Shown: positions 47,312 through 57,035 of the stretch, in pieces
Numbering within the stretch: position 1 is the stretch's first letter
Layout of the letters: each line of letters starts with the position of its first letter
Assembly: GCA_963854835.1 (NCBI GenBank)
Contig: OY978530.1
Location: forward strand, 39,040,751-39,104,750
Source: Megamerina dolium
Taxonomy: Eukaryota; Arthropoda; Insecta; Diptera; Megamerinidae
Length of the DNA: 64,000 nt
Direction of reading: 5' to 3'
The notes under the pieces: generated by a model
Databases searched by the model: none
What the model was told of the DNA's origin: nothing
The model's input: the letters and a program-made list of their open reading frames with translations, nothing else
Translations under genes and position numbers: made by a program

Positions 47312-47897
47312 ATGTTCAACTGACGACGCCATCCTATACATTATAACTCTGGGTATATCACTTGTCACTATTTTGCTGAAAAGTGTAGTACTCCGGTTTG
47401 TAGAATTAACGGATTTGTGGTGTCTATTATTTGCAAATCATACAGGGCTGGTTTATATGATATTTCTATAGTCGTACTCGTCTTGATCGTCTTGTTGTTT
47501 GAAAGAGCATTAACTTGTTTTTTGCTATTGACAGAATTTTAGTTCTTAGTGCATTGAAGCTGAGAACATTACTGACGTTAATTGATGGCACTTTCCTCTT
47601 TACGTTTATTTGTTTTCCTTTTCTCTATATTCTCTATAAAAGAGTCCTTATACTGTTATTTCGTGTTTAAGCTAAATTGTTGAAATACTAGTAGTTTTGA
47701 ATAATGTTCCAATGTTCCGTTAGTTATATTTTCTACCTAATTTATGTAAATTTGATATCATGTTGCAAAAAAGTTCGTAATTTTTATTTCCAGAGTTGTC
47801 ATATTTTGTCTTCTTTTGTCCCTATTGTTTATTCATGTAGTCATCAGTCTGTAGTTTTTGTAAAATTTTCACTTGGTCACCTTTATTATAGTAAGGC
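47312..47897. other. AT-rich flank of RTE copy G
   Basis: No gene seen. Directly continues the sequence left of 43942. Confidence 0.4.
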
Positions 47898-47906
47898 TAA
47901 GGGTAT

Positions 47907-48339
47907 TTTTCTTTCTAACGGTACCCACCTGTCGGCAAGCAATTGGCAATTCTTCCGACAGTAACAACTTGGCATGAGTGGGTGCCGTAGCTCAGTGGTT
48001 AGTGTGTTAGCCTTCTGATCTGTAGGTCGTGGTTCAATCCCCGGCTGATGCATAACAAATTTAATATCGATAAGATTTTTCTTTCGAACGGTACCCACCT
48101 ATCGGCAAGCAATTGGCAATTCTTCCGACAGTAACAACTTGCCATGAAAAAGTTTCTTAAAGAACTCTGTGACAAAGCTCAGAAAAAGTGATGTCACAAG
48201 TGTTCTGCCGTTCGGAACCGGCAAAAATAAGTAGGTCCCTTCTAATATTGTCCAAAATTTAAGACGCACAACAGTAATGGAAGAGAAGCTCCGCCAATGA
48301 GCCCTTTGGGGCTTTATGTGCCACATATTTATTTTTTTT
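47907..48339 (+). mobile_element. tRNA-derived SINE, dimeric (partial body plus full copy)
   Basis: 47907-47978 is SINE body (CGGTACCCACCTGTCGGCAA ... CAACTTGGCATGA). At 47980 a new tRNA-like head begins and a complete copy runs to the T-rich tail at 48339. One perfect 9-bp duplication TAAGGGTAT (47898-47906, 48340-48348) brackets the whole, so the two parts may have inserted together. Confidence 0.85.
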
Positions 48340-48348
48340 TAAGGGTAT

Positions 48349-49322
48349 GCCACTGTTAGTCGTTGAGCCATACATAAGTACATAACGGTAACAAATTTGT
48401 TTCCATCTCTATTGGCCACTTTTCAACGTTACATATAGAAAGTTTCTTCTTACAGTTTGAACTGTAATAGATACATATACAGATCCATTTCTCTGTGCAC
48501 AGAATTATACCACTTTGCTAATTCTTATTTGATCACTTCGAAATTATAGCGACAAAAAAGAAGATAAATAGGGTTACTAACAGAGCTTTGAATTTTAAAA
48601 ATGTTAACATTTTTGCTAAAGAGTAGTTTTTGATGTATAGGATTTAATGTTTTTTAGTTAATTAATAAATAAATATTAAAAATAATATTTATGTTTTATA
48701 TGGTATATTTGAATAATATTTGATATTATACACGAAATTCGTCAACCACTGTTGAATTCAAAATATCAGTTTTTTATAGTGTTGTACGATGGTGCTTGAT
48801 CGTCATTTAAAGAATTAAGTTCATCGATGCACTTTTTATTGATAATCTTCGGCAAAAAATGTGAAAAATATTAGCACGAAAATGTTCAGCTTTTACAGAA
48901 GCCACGAGAGAGATTCCTTCATACATAACATTCTCTGTGTTAGCATGCTTATTTTACCTGGCATGAAATGAGATATATAAACGGTGCTACATCACAAAAT
49001 CTTGGACTACCACATTTTCTTGTCAATTGTATAATTTCCGATTATTTTTAAAAAGATTTTGTATATCGCTTTATAGGATGTGTTATGTTATAAGGTAGGG
49101 ATTAATGCATGGCTGCAATTTTACTAGTCTCTACTCGTTACTAACAGTATCGATATTCTAGAAGGTTTATGGGCTTAGATCTGTTAATTTTTTTTACAGT
49201 TTTTTTTTTTGCGATATCGTAATTCTTTCATCTTCAGTTCATCTATAAGTAGCGAAGTACTCTTACTGTATTTCGCTATTATTTGGCTGCTGGCACGCAA
49301 ATATCATTTAATGGTATGTAGT
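48349..49322. other. AT-rich, probable 3' flank/UTR of host gene
   Basis: No ORF of note. It lies downstream of the minus-strand exon at 49323-50090, so its right part is probably 3' UTR. No convincing AATAAA was seen close to the stop codon. Confidence 0.35.
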
Positions 49323-50090
49323 TCAGTAGTCGCTAACTGATATATCAAGAAGATTGTCTAGCAGATCTTCACACGCATTATCCCTGCTGCGTAAATACTG
49401 GAAAGCCTCCTCAATACCGTCTACATATGAGCGGAAAGCGATATCTTCAATAAGGAAGCTATTGTAATCACTTTGGTGATCGCTATCAGTGGCAGCGCCA
49501 GTATCATTTTGGACTATTACGGCGCTTCCTGCATTTGCAACAGTTCTACATACAACCTGTGACCGCGGCGGTGATGATGACGACGAACCGGATAATGATG
49601 CTGTTGATGGTGGTTTTAGTGGTGTTCCTGCTGCTTCTCTAAACGTATATAATTGATGCGGTTCCGGAATTTTCATCATGCCGCTTGTTGCTGTTATTGT
49701 TGGCATTTCCTCCACAATGACATTTTGGGAGCGATGCTGTGAAAGCGGTGGCAGTTGTCGCTGCCTATGGCATTGCTTCTCTTTACTCCCCACCTCCAGC
49801 TCTTTACGTTGCTTCTCCTCTTCATTATCACCACCAACGTCTCTGCGAACAAATTTAAAACTCAACTTTTCTTCTTCTTCGACTTTTTGAGGCGCCGCTA
49901 TCACTAGGCGTTCGTAAGGCTGCTTCTCTGTACCATAATGTTTCTCCCACTGTATCTGATGCAGCAACAGTTCTTTGCTGGTGTTGGCATTCGTGGAAAA
50001 TTCGTCAATTGTAATTGGCATTTGTTGGAGTTGGCGCTTATTATTGTCATTGCTGCTGTTGTTCGAAAAGTAAATCGTATTACCACATAA
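49323..50090 (-). CDS. Terminal coding exon of a host gene, product unknown
   Basis: On the minus strand a strong splice acceptor (pyrimidine tract TTTGTTTTTTGCAG) precedes an open exon of 255 codons and a TAG at 49323-49325. Sequence upstream of 50090 in the same frame is intron-like. The protein is hydrophilic, with Asn/Ser runs (SNNSSNDNN), a Glu-rich segment (KVEEEEKLSF), Gln/Pro-rich stretches and a Ser run (SLSGSSSSSPPRSQ). It ends with a conserved-looking acidic C-terminus (SYVDGIEEAFQYLRSRDNAC ... LLDNLLDISVSDY). No transmembrane segment. GC content is higher than the surroundings, as expected for real coding DNA. I do not recognise the gene. A regulatory or scaffold protein is plausible, but no function is assigned. 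Confidence 0.7.
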   Translation of the reverse strand, partial: LCGNTIYFSNNSSNDNNKRQLQQMPITIDEFSTNANTSKELLLHQIQWEKHYGTEKQPYERLVIAAPQKVEEEEKLSFKFVRRDVGGDNEEEKQRKELEVGSKEKQCHRQRQLPPLSQHRSQNVIVEEMPTITATSGMMKIPEPHQLYTFREAAGTPLKPPSTASLSGSSSSSPPRSQVVCRTVANAGSAVIVQNDTGAATDSDHQSDYNSFLIEDIAFRSYVDGIEEAFQYLRSRDNACEDLLDNLLDISVSDY

Positions 50091-51042
50091 CTGCAAAAAA
50101 CAAATAGATAAACGAGTGAGAACTATTTGTTCATTCACAAAAGCTACTTGACTGATTAGCAGACATAAATCAAAACTTTATACTGAAGAAATTAGTCGAC
50201 TCAGCGCATTGCAACACAGATATTTGAAAGGGTCCTACACAGCCTAGATTTTTTCACACATTAAAACACATACGAGAAGCAAGAGCTTCAACACCATTTG
50301 TTGAACATTTTTTTTTTTATTTTATGCGGTTAATTGTCTGCAAGTAATAATAGTAAATAGTAAATAGTTAGCTGTCTCAAGTAAGTGTTCGCCGTAGGAT
50401 TATTCACTTCATTTTTTTTCTCTCTAAATATGCATACAATAACAAACGGCAAGATTGAAGAAAATGTATGTCTACATTTTGTGGAGCTGACTCTTAAAAA
50501 CAAAGTAATGCTACACTTGATGCCAGTTTCGTATATTAGGTACAATGCAAGTTGAAAACGTAGAAAAATTGCGAATAGTATTGCCAAAAGCAAATGAGTC
50601 ATAATTAACAAACCTAATTAATGACCTCTGGTAACCGAAAAGGTTTAAAACTAACGAGGGTTTTGTGGTTTTATGTAATTCTGGTGTTGAAGTTGAAACA
50701 TTTATTTTTGGTTTGCCTGAGTTCTGATCTTCAGCTTCCACATAATTCGCTGACGAAATATCTTAACTTCAAACTGAAATAGAGATGTGAAGTTAAAAAA
50801 CGTAACTAGAAGAAAAAGTGTAGTTGACTTCTCAAATAGACTTAGGCTAGATCAATTTTAATGTAGCAGCCCATATTACTCTTTTGGCCATCAATCACAT
50901 TCCCACAGGAGACGTACTACATCAGAGGTGGAAAGTAAAAAATTTTTTTATAATCGGTTTCACACGCACTTGAAACTATATTCCTAAAAAACTTCTAATA
51001 CAGATAAAGTTCTCATAATTAGGACACTTTTTGTTTTATGCT
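50091..51042. other. Intron-like sequence upstream of the host exon
   Basis: AT-rich. A possible second exon on the minus strand lies at 50751-50631 (acceptor ATTTCGTCAG; peptide NYVEAEDQNSGKPKINVST). Its donor is weak, and the phase joins to the 49323-50090 exon only if a GTTTTA donor inside it is used, so I do not annotate it as CDS. Confidence 0.3.
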
Positions 51043-51276
51043 TTAAGCATAATACTTGCGAACGTAAGTTGTCACCGTCTGTACCATAACCCGGCGATCC
51101 TGCCGGGATAATAGCCCCAGCGGTCGTGTGACTTTTAGTTTTTGTATGATAGGAACTTGAGTGATAGTGAGGGCTGTATGTGTGGTGCGGATGTCAAAGA
51201 TTGGCTGCACTTGCTGTGTGTGTGCCCCATTTACTAGGAGTTCAGAGATCTGGATGAAATGGGGATCATTGCGCAT
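51043..51276 (-). CDS. Orphan ORF, unknown
   Basis: 77 codons ending TAA at 51043. The composition is protein-like (NDPHFIQISELLVNGAH; RPLGLLSRQDRRVMVQTVT). No splice signals or family recognised. It may be a retroelement remnant connected with the GC-rich block at 51421-51850. Confidence 0.25.
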   Translation of the reverse strand: MRNDPHFIQISELLVNGAHTQQVQPIFDIRTTHTALTITQVPIIQKLKVTRPLGLLSRQDRRVMVQTVTTYVRKYYA

Positions 51277-51420
51277 TGCTGGTACCGGTTGTTTTGCTCT
51301 TATTGTTACACTTTTCTATTAATTTATTTATATATTTCTATATCGTCGTCCTATTTATTAAGCTACAATATTAAGTAAGCTAAGTTTAATTTGCTATTAT
51401 TTATTTATTTAGTCGCCTGT

Positions 51421-51850
51421 ACGTGAGTTTTTGGTCACCAGTCCGGAGCTGAATGGTAGCTCAACTGGTAGTAGCTTCGGCTACGAAGTCTGATCGGAGA
51501 CTTTAATCTGGTACCACGGGGATCAGGAGCCCTTGGAGCTTGCTCAGACCTGATCGTTGGGAACGGCCTTTCGGGGAGCTTCGTGGTGGCTGTAGTTTAT
51601 ACCGAAAGGTAAGCGGGTAGAGCACGTTTTTCGGTGTGGAGTTGCACTACAACCGGGTGCTGGACCCCATAGTCCAGCAGAGGCTTAAGATAGGCCTTGA
51701 TGCTCACCAAGGATGGGTAGTGCGGCCATTCACGCACCCCAAATTGGTACATCAGGGCTAGAAGTTGTCTGCCTGGGGGCGCTTATCGACGCTTAATTTT
51801 GATACGCTGTGCTTTTGTGCGCCGTGTGATAGGCCTTCCAGGCAGGTATT
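51421..51850. other. GC-rich non-coding block
   Basis: A sharply bounded GC-richer stretch in AT-rich surroundings, with an A-box-like TAGCTCAACTGG at 51468-51479 and several short inverted motifs (GCTTCGGC; CCGAAAGG). No open frame. It resembles the leader of a non-LTR element, but I cannot match it to any element here. Confidence 0.35.
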
Positions 51851-52357
51851 CACGTAAAATCTTTCCCTTCTTCTGAACCCAAATTCACTCCAACGTCAGA
51901 AAGAGAACAAAGAAGTTCTGTGTGCTTCTTGAAACACAACGATAATTCATTTAACTTTATTTGATCTTCTCCATCATCCATGGTATAATTATAAAGGCAG
52001 AGCACTCAGAGAGAGTTCCCACTAATAAAGAAGAAGAAAAACAAAATAATTAAAAGCACATACGACATCAATTAGAAAAAGAAACGAAGATAACAACAAA
52101 CATACGAATTTGACGAATTTGCAAGTTCATTGAATCAAAAATGGTTTAAAAAACCAAACTTTAATCAATGTTGAATGATTTCTTAACAAAATATTGATAC
52201 TTTATAGTTTTAATTAAAAACAAAAAAGGCGTTAAAGTGTTCTCTCTCTAATGTTTAAGAAGGTTTGTTTTAAAAAAGTATTAAAAACTCACTCTCAATT
52301 ATATTTAATGTACTCTCAACTTTAGTATTTTTGGTTTAAAAACAAAACCAAAAAAAT
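51851..52357. other. AT-rich spacer
   Basis: Low-complexity A/T sequence. Nothing recognised. Confidence 0.5.
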
Positions 52358-52698
52358 ATATGCCCTGAAGGGCTCTTCGGCCGAGCTTCTCTTTCATTAC
52401 CGTTGTCCGTGTTAAATTATGGACAGTATTAGAAGGGACCTACTTATTTCAGCCGATTCCGAACTGCAGAACTCTTGCGACATCACTTTTTCTGAGCTTT
52501 GTCACAGAGTTCTTTTAAAAGCTTTTCCATGGCAAATTTTTACTGTTGGAAGAATTGCCAATTGCTTGCCGACAGGTGGGTACCGTTCGAAAGAAAAATC
52601 TTTTCGATATTAAATTTGTTATGCTTCAGTCGGGGATTGAATCCACGACCTACAGATCAGAAGGCGAACACACTAACCACTGAGCTACGGCACCACCA
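52358..52698 (-). mobile_element. tRNA-derived SINE, full-length
   Basis: On the minus strand: head GTGGTGCCGTAGCTCAGTGG, then B-box-like GGATTCAATCCCC, body and 3' GAGCCCTTCAGGGCATATA. It lacks an obvious flanking duplication. Confidence 0.8.
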
Positions 52699-52835
52699 CC
52701 GGTAAAAGTAAAACTTCTTAAAAAACCCAAACCAGCTAATAAATTCTCCTTGTATGAATTGACCTTGGATTTAATCAAAAATAGTGCGAAGTCGTACCCG
52801 TACACACATTTGGAATAGTTTTAGTACTTCTTGGT

Positions 52836-53018
52836 GGGTGTCGTAGCTCAGTGGTTAGGGCGTTGACCTTCTGATCTGCAGGTCAATCCCCGGCTGAAGT
52901 GTAACTAAATTTAATTTTGAAAAGATTTGTCTGTGCCAAAGAACAATTTGCCATAAATGTTTCATAAAAGAGCTCTGTGACAAAACTAAGTTAAAGTGAT
53001 GTTACAAGGTTCTGCCCT
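52836..53018 (+). mobile_element. tRNA-derived SINE, 5' portion
   Basis: Head GGGTGTCGTAGCTCAGTGGT and the first part of the body, to GTTCTGCCCTTGTTC. The 3' portion is absent. A short deletion removes part of the B-box region. Confidence 0.75.
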
Positions 53019-53227
53019 TGTTCAAAATGAAAGCAGCGATGCTTTGCTCAGCATGAAGAGAGGAAAATAACGACAACAAAAAAAAAAATGAAAGCGAATA
53101 AAAATAACAGTTGTTTCTTCTCTAATGATGTTTTATCTAACGAAAAGAAAGTAGCAATGCTTTGCTCATTTTAAAAATTTAACAATCTTTCAACGCAAAT
53201 ATTTCGCAAGTGGTTAAGAAAAATAAA

Positions 53228-53322
53228 TATGTGGGTCAGGTCCTTTGGTCGAGCTCCTCTTCCAGTACTGTTGTGCGTGTTAAACGTTTGGCAGTATTAG
53301 AAGAGACATACTTATATTAGCG
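53228..53322 (-). mobile_element. tRNA-derived SINE, 3' fragment
   Basis: Minus-strand sequence matches the SINE 3' half (TAGAAGGGACC-like string, then AGTACTG and GAGCTCGACC). It is diverged and not contiguous with 52836-53018, which lies in the opposite orientation. Confidence 0.6.
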
Positions 53323-53453
53323 TGTTTTGACTGGCAGAACCCTTCGAAAAAAAACAGATAACATTGTGGAATATTTCTTGTATAAGAAACGAAAGGAGTA
53401 TTGTATTTGCCTAATATTTTAATCTCACATTAATCGTTCTTATTCGTTGGTTG

Positions 53454-53473
53454 CTCTCTCTCTCTCTCTCTCG
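53454..53473. repeat. CT microsatellite
   Basis: About ten CT units, followed by a degenerate C/T and CA-rich extension to about 53492. Confidence 0.9.
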
Positions 53474-53662
53474 CTCACACACTCTCTATCGCTTTGTACC
53501 GTTGTGCATACGTCGCTTTCTCATTCTTCCGTTCTTGTACTCATGCAACTAAATTTGTTTTAAAAAATTCACATTCCATTTGCGACACCGCTGCCTAAGA
53601 AGTTGTACTCCAAAATATAAAATTTTATAAGAATTTTGGTTGAATTTCTCCTTAATTTTACG

Positions 53663-54512
53663 CTGGCGTTCCTCAGGGAAGCGTTTTGGGCCCCTTACTG
53701 TATCTCTTATACACTACAGATATGCCCAGCAATAACTATACATTTATATGGACCTTTGCAGATGATACGGCAATATTGTGCTCTCGCTCTAACCCCATAG
53801 AAGCTACTAAACTCCTGCAGACTCATATCGACTCTCTTGAAATCTGGCTAGCAAAATGGCGTATAAAAGTCAATGAATCAAAGAGCGTACATGTAACCTT
53901 CACGCTAAGGCCAGATACATGTCCCCCACTTAAAATTAATGGCCGACAGAAGGCTGACCTGGAAAAATCACATAGAGGCAAATAAAACTCAGATCAAGCT
54001 TAAAATGAATCAGTTGCCTGATACACAAAAGATCAAAGTTGAATCTCGAATACAAAGTGCTATTATATAAAGCAATCCTGAAGCCAATCTGGGCTTATGG
54101 TATTCAGTTATGGGGCACCGCATCTCTCTCAAATATCGAAAAATTGCAGCGAATACAATCCAAGTGTCTGCGAATTATTGTAAACGCGCCTTGGTATATG
54201 AGGAACGTTAACATCCATCGAGATTTAAATGTACCCACAATTTCTGAGGAAGTTACAATGTCTTGCAGAAGCTGCATTCAGAAATTACACAGTCATCCGA
54301 ATCCCCTTGCTAGGCAATTGTTGCTGAGCACGGGGCATCGTCGATTAAAAAGAAAAGACACACTGAATATGCTGTGAAATTGCTATACCTCGTGACTCAA
54401 CAAATTGTGATGGAACGTTGGGAATATCACATAATTTTATTTAGTTTGTAAGATTTGATTACTTATTGTTAGTTTCTAAGTAATTTTAGAAAGATCCAAT
54501 AAAAAAAAAAAA
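53663..54512 (+). mobile_element. Jockey copy 3, 5'-truncated
   Basis: It begins in RT motif B (AGVPQGSVLGPLLYLLY), includes FADDTAIL, the jockey FADD box, and continues to the C-terminal YGIQLWGTAS region and a poly-A tail (54500-54512). AATTTTACG at 53654-53662 and 54513-54521 is a clean 9-bp target duplication. A frame break near 53984 inactivates the C-terminal part. The truncated 5' end with target duplication is the expected product of incomplete target-primed reverse transcription. Confidence 0.9.
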
Positions 54513-54521
54513 AATTTTACG

Positions 54522-54930
54522 TGAAATGTGCTATTTTTTAAGACCACTGTACGCGTTGGAAAAACATTGCAAAGGGTTTACTTTTAATAAAAACAATATA
54601 TTAAATCTAATCCATTTTAATTCAAGAAAAGCATTAAATCTATTCCAATTTTCAGATAATTTCGGTTCCCTTTTAACCCAAAGGGTATATAATTTATTCC
54701 AATGGTTTATTTTTAAGAAGAAGATATTCTTTGATTTAATTCCTAATATAGTATTAATACCAAGAATACTTACTTTCTCAATGTTTCCTCTCTCTTTTTT
54801 TTTTCTTAAACCAGTATGATTTTAATATAATACTTTCTGGCGTTGCGTACAAATACCAAAATGGTATTAAAATTAAACTAAATTCTTTACTGTGTACTAA
54901 ATAAATATTTGAAACGTTCCACTTTGACAG
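54522..54930. other. AT-rich spacer
   Basis: No gene recognised. The open plus-strand frame here is AT-rich and low-complexity. Confidence 0.4.
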
Positions 54931-55001
54931 GAACTGATCCCAATATCGCAATGACCAAATTCACCGGTGAACGATACCATCGCAACTGGAGTGTTTGCAT
55001 G
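54931..55001 (+). CDS. Candidate internal exon of a host gene
   Basis: 71 bases between an acceptor (ACTTTGACAG) and a consensus donor (ATG|GTACGT). Read in phase 2 to 0 it gives 23 residues without stops (TDPNIAMTKFTGERYHRNWS then VCM). The other two frames contain stops. Family unknown and no partner exon in matching phase found; 55430-55480, after a CATATCCAG acceptor, is out of phase for direct joining. Confidence 0.35.
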
Positions 55002-57035
55002 GTACGTATACGAAAGCTGCAAAAAACTTGAACAACTGCAATTACTTTACCATATTGAAAAACTCATCTAATCACGGACGCACAATAATGTTTCATGTAT
55101 TAGTTCGTTTCATTTCGAAAAAGGAAAAAATATTCAATTTTTTTAAATGAGAGTGCAAAATGTGAATGCCGCTTAGAACAAATTCAACATAAACAAGAAG
55201 AATTTTGGCAACCTTAATCGAAGCGAATATTGTGTTCTATTAACTGTAAGAACTTTACCCTGGATTGATTGGCGTCGGATGTGCACATTTTTTGATAACA
55301 TTTTTCGAAGATCCAAAGCCTAAGATATGGCGGCTTTTCTTTCGTGTTCAAGTACGTCTAAGTAATAGAAATGAAATTCATGAAGTACCCAAAAGCATTT
55401 TTGTTTTGTTCTTGATTTCATATCCAGGCGTTTTCAATCGAACAATTGTTGTGAACCAAAATGGTAACATACATGTCTAATTTTTGCGCCATGGTTCACT
55501 ACATTATAAAAGCTTTGTAAGTGTTACATTATATTGTATATATCAATGCCGGCCACACGAATACTAAAACATTTGCATTAGTGTGTGTGTTTCAAAGGGA
55601 ATACGTGCTTCTACAGTGGCTTTATAAAAACTTTGCACTGTGAAATGGTGAGCAAGCATTGCAGCATATTGTCGTTTACTTTTGTGTTCACTGTTTCTTT
55701 AAAAAATGCGTAACAGTCTTGGTTCGTCAAAATTTAAACAGTAATTGAGAAGCGAAAGCAAAACATCATTGTGCAACTCTTGGCCGGCTGGGCAAATATA
55801 ATAGCTGTGCTTGCATGCAAAGCAACAACAAAAATAAGCGATGTAGCTTATTTTAAGAGAGTTCAATTGAACTCGCTTATATTTTAAGCGACCTGAGTTA
55901 TAGTGTTTCAGAGTAAAAAAACAGCACTATTGTGAATAGACCACTGGAATGTGCTTGGGAAATTTCAACAACACGTCAAATTATTGTAAATATAAACAAA
56001 ACTAAGCAAAATAAAGCAAGTGCAAATAAAAATTTATTTTAAATCAACGAATATATTTACCGAAGATTCCGCTGAATTGCTTATTTTTTTGTTTTTATTA
56101 CAAATTTCACGAACCACCATATATATCACCAGCGTTCCTAAGTAACTAAAGGAAATTTATGAGCAAGTAAATTGGAATTTATATGCGAGTTGGTGTTCTT
56201 TTGCAACTCGCTTACAAAAGAATGTAGCGAATAACATCATAGTGGCTGAATGATCATTACCGTATTATGTATAACGTAATGATCATTGTGTCACTTTGTT
56301 GGTAAAAATGTATGGTCATGGTTATATTGCACTTCATTGCCATGATTGTTGAAAAAGAACCAAAGTAAGCAACAACCATGCATGCGTAATATTTAAAGCA
56401 TAAAAACAAAAAACAAAGAGGAAATTATAACGATGACCTTCTGAAGAGATGGCAATGAATTGATTTACTGAAGAAATTGCAATTTCTTCAGAATTCTATA
56501 TTCAAGAACGAGGTAAAATTGTCAAATTAGGTTATATAAACAAAGATAACTTCTGAATTCTAGTTAGTTTAGATAAGAAAATTATATAGTGATTTGGAAG
56601 ATTATGTGTTAAAAATATGTAGTAGAAACTACTGTGGATAAGATAACTCTTACAAGGTTGATATAACAAATATCATATTGTGTAAACCAGTTAAATTGTC
56701 GAAGAAATATATTGCATAAACCAGCTAAATTGTCGAATAGAAAGTGTAAAAGAAAAGTTACATTGACGAATATGAATTATATTATGTGAAAGAAAAGTTA
56801 TATTGTCGAATAAAAATTATATTGTGTAAAAGAAAAGTTACATTGACGAATAAAAATTATATTGTGTAAAAAACAAGTTACATTGACAAATGGAAATTTA
56901 TTGAATCTTTCTACCATTTGTAGAAAATCATAAGAAGTATTCAAATCTTACAAACTAACTTAAAATTATGTGATAATCCAGTTGTTCAATCACAATTTGT
57001 AGAGTCGCGAGGTTTAGAAATTACACAGCGTATTC
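55002..57035. other. AT-rich intergenic or intronic sequence
   Basis: No convincing gene apart from the tandem repeat at 56735-56887. Possible intron if the 54931-55001 exon is real. Confidence 0.4.
56735..56887. repeat. Tandem repeat, 40-bp unit, about four copies
   Basis: Units start GAATA and end ACATTGAC (56735-56767 shortened, 56768-56807, 56808-56847, 56848-56887). Divergence rises toward the left. A related pair, AACCAGYTAAATTGTCGAA, lies just upstream at about 56687-56738. Confidence 0.85.
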
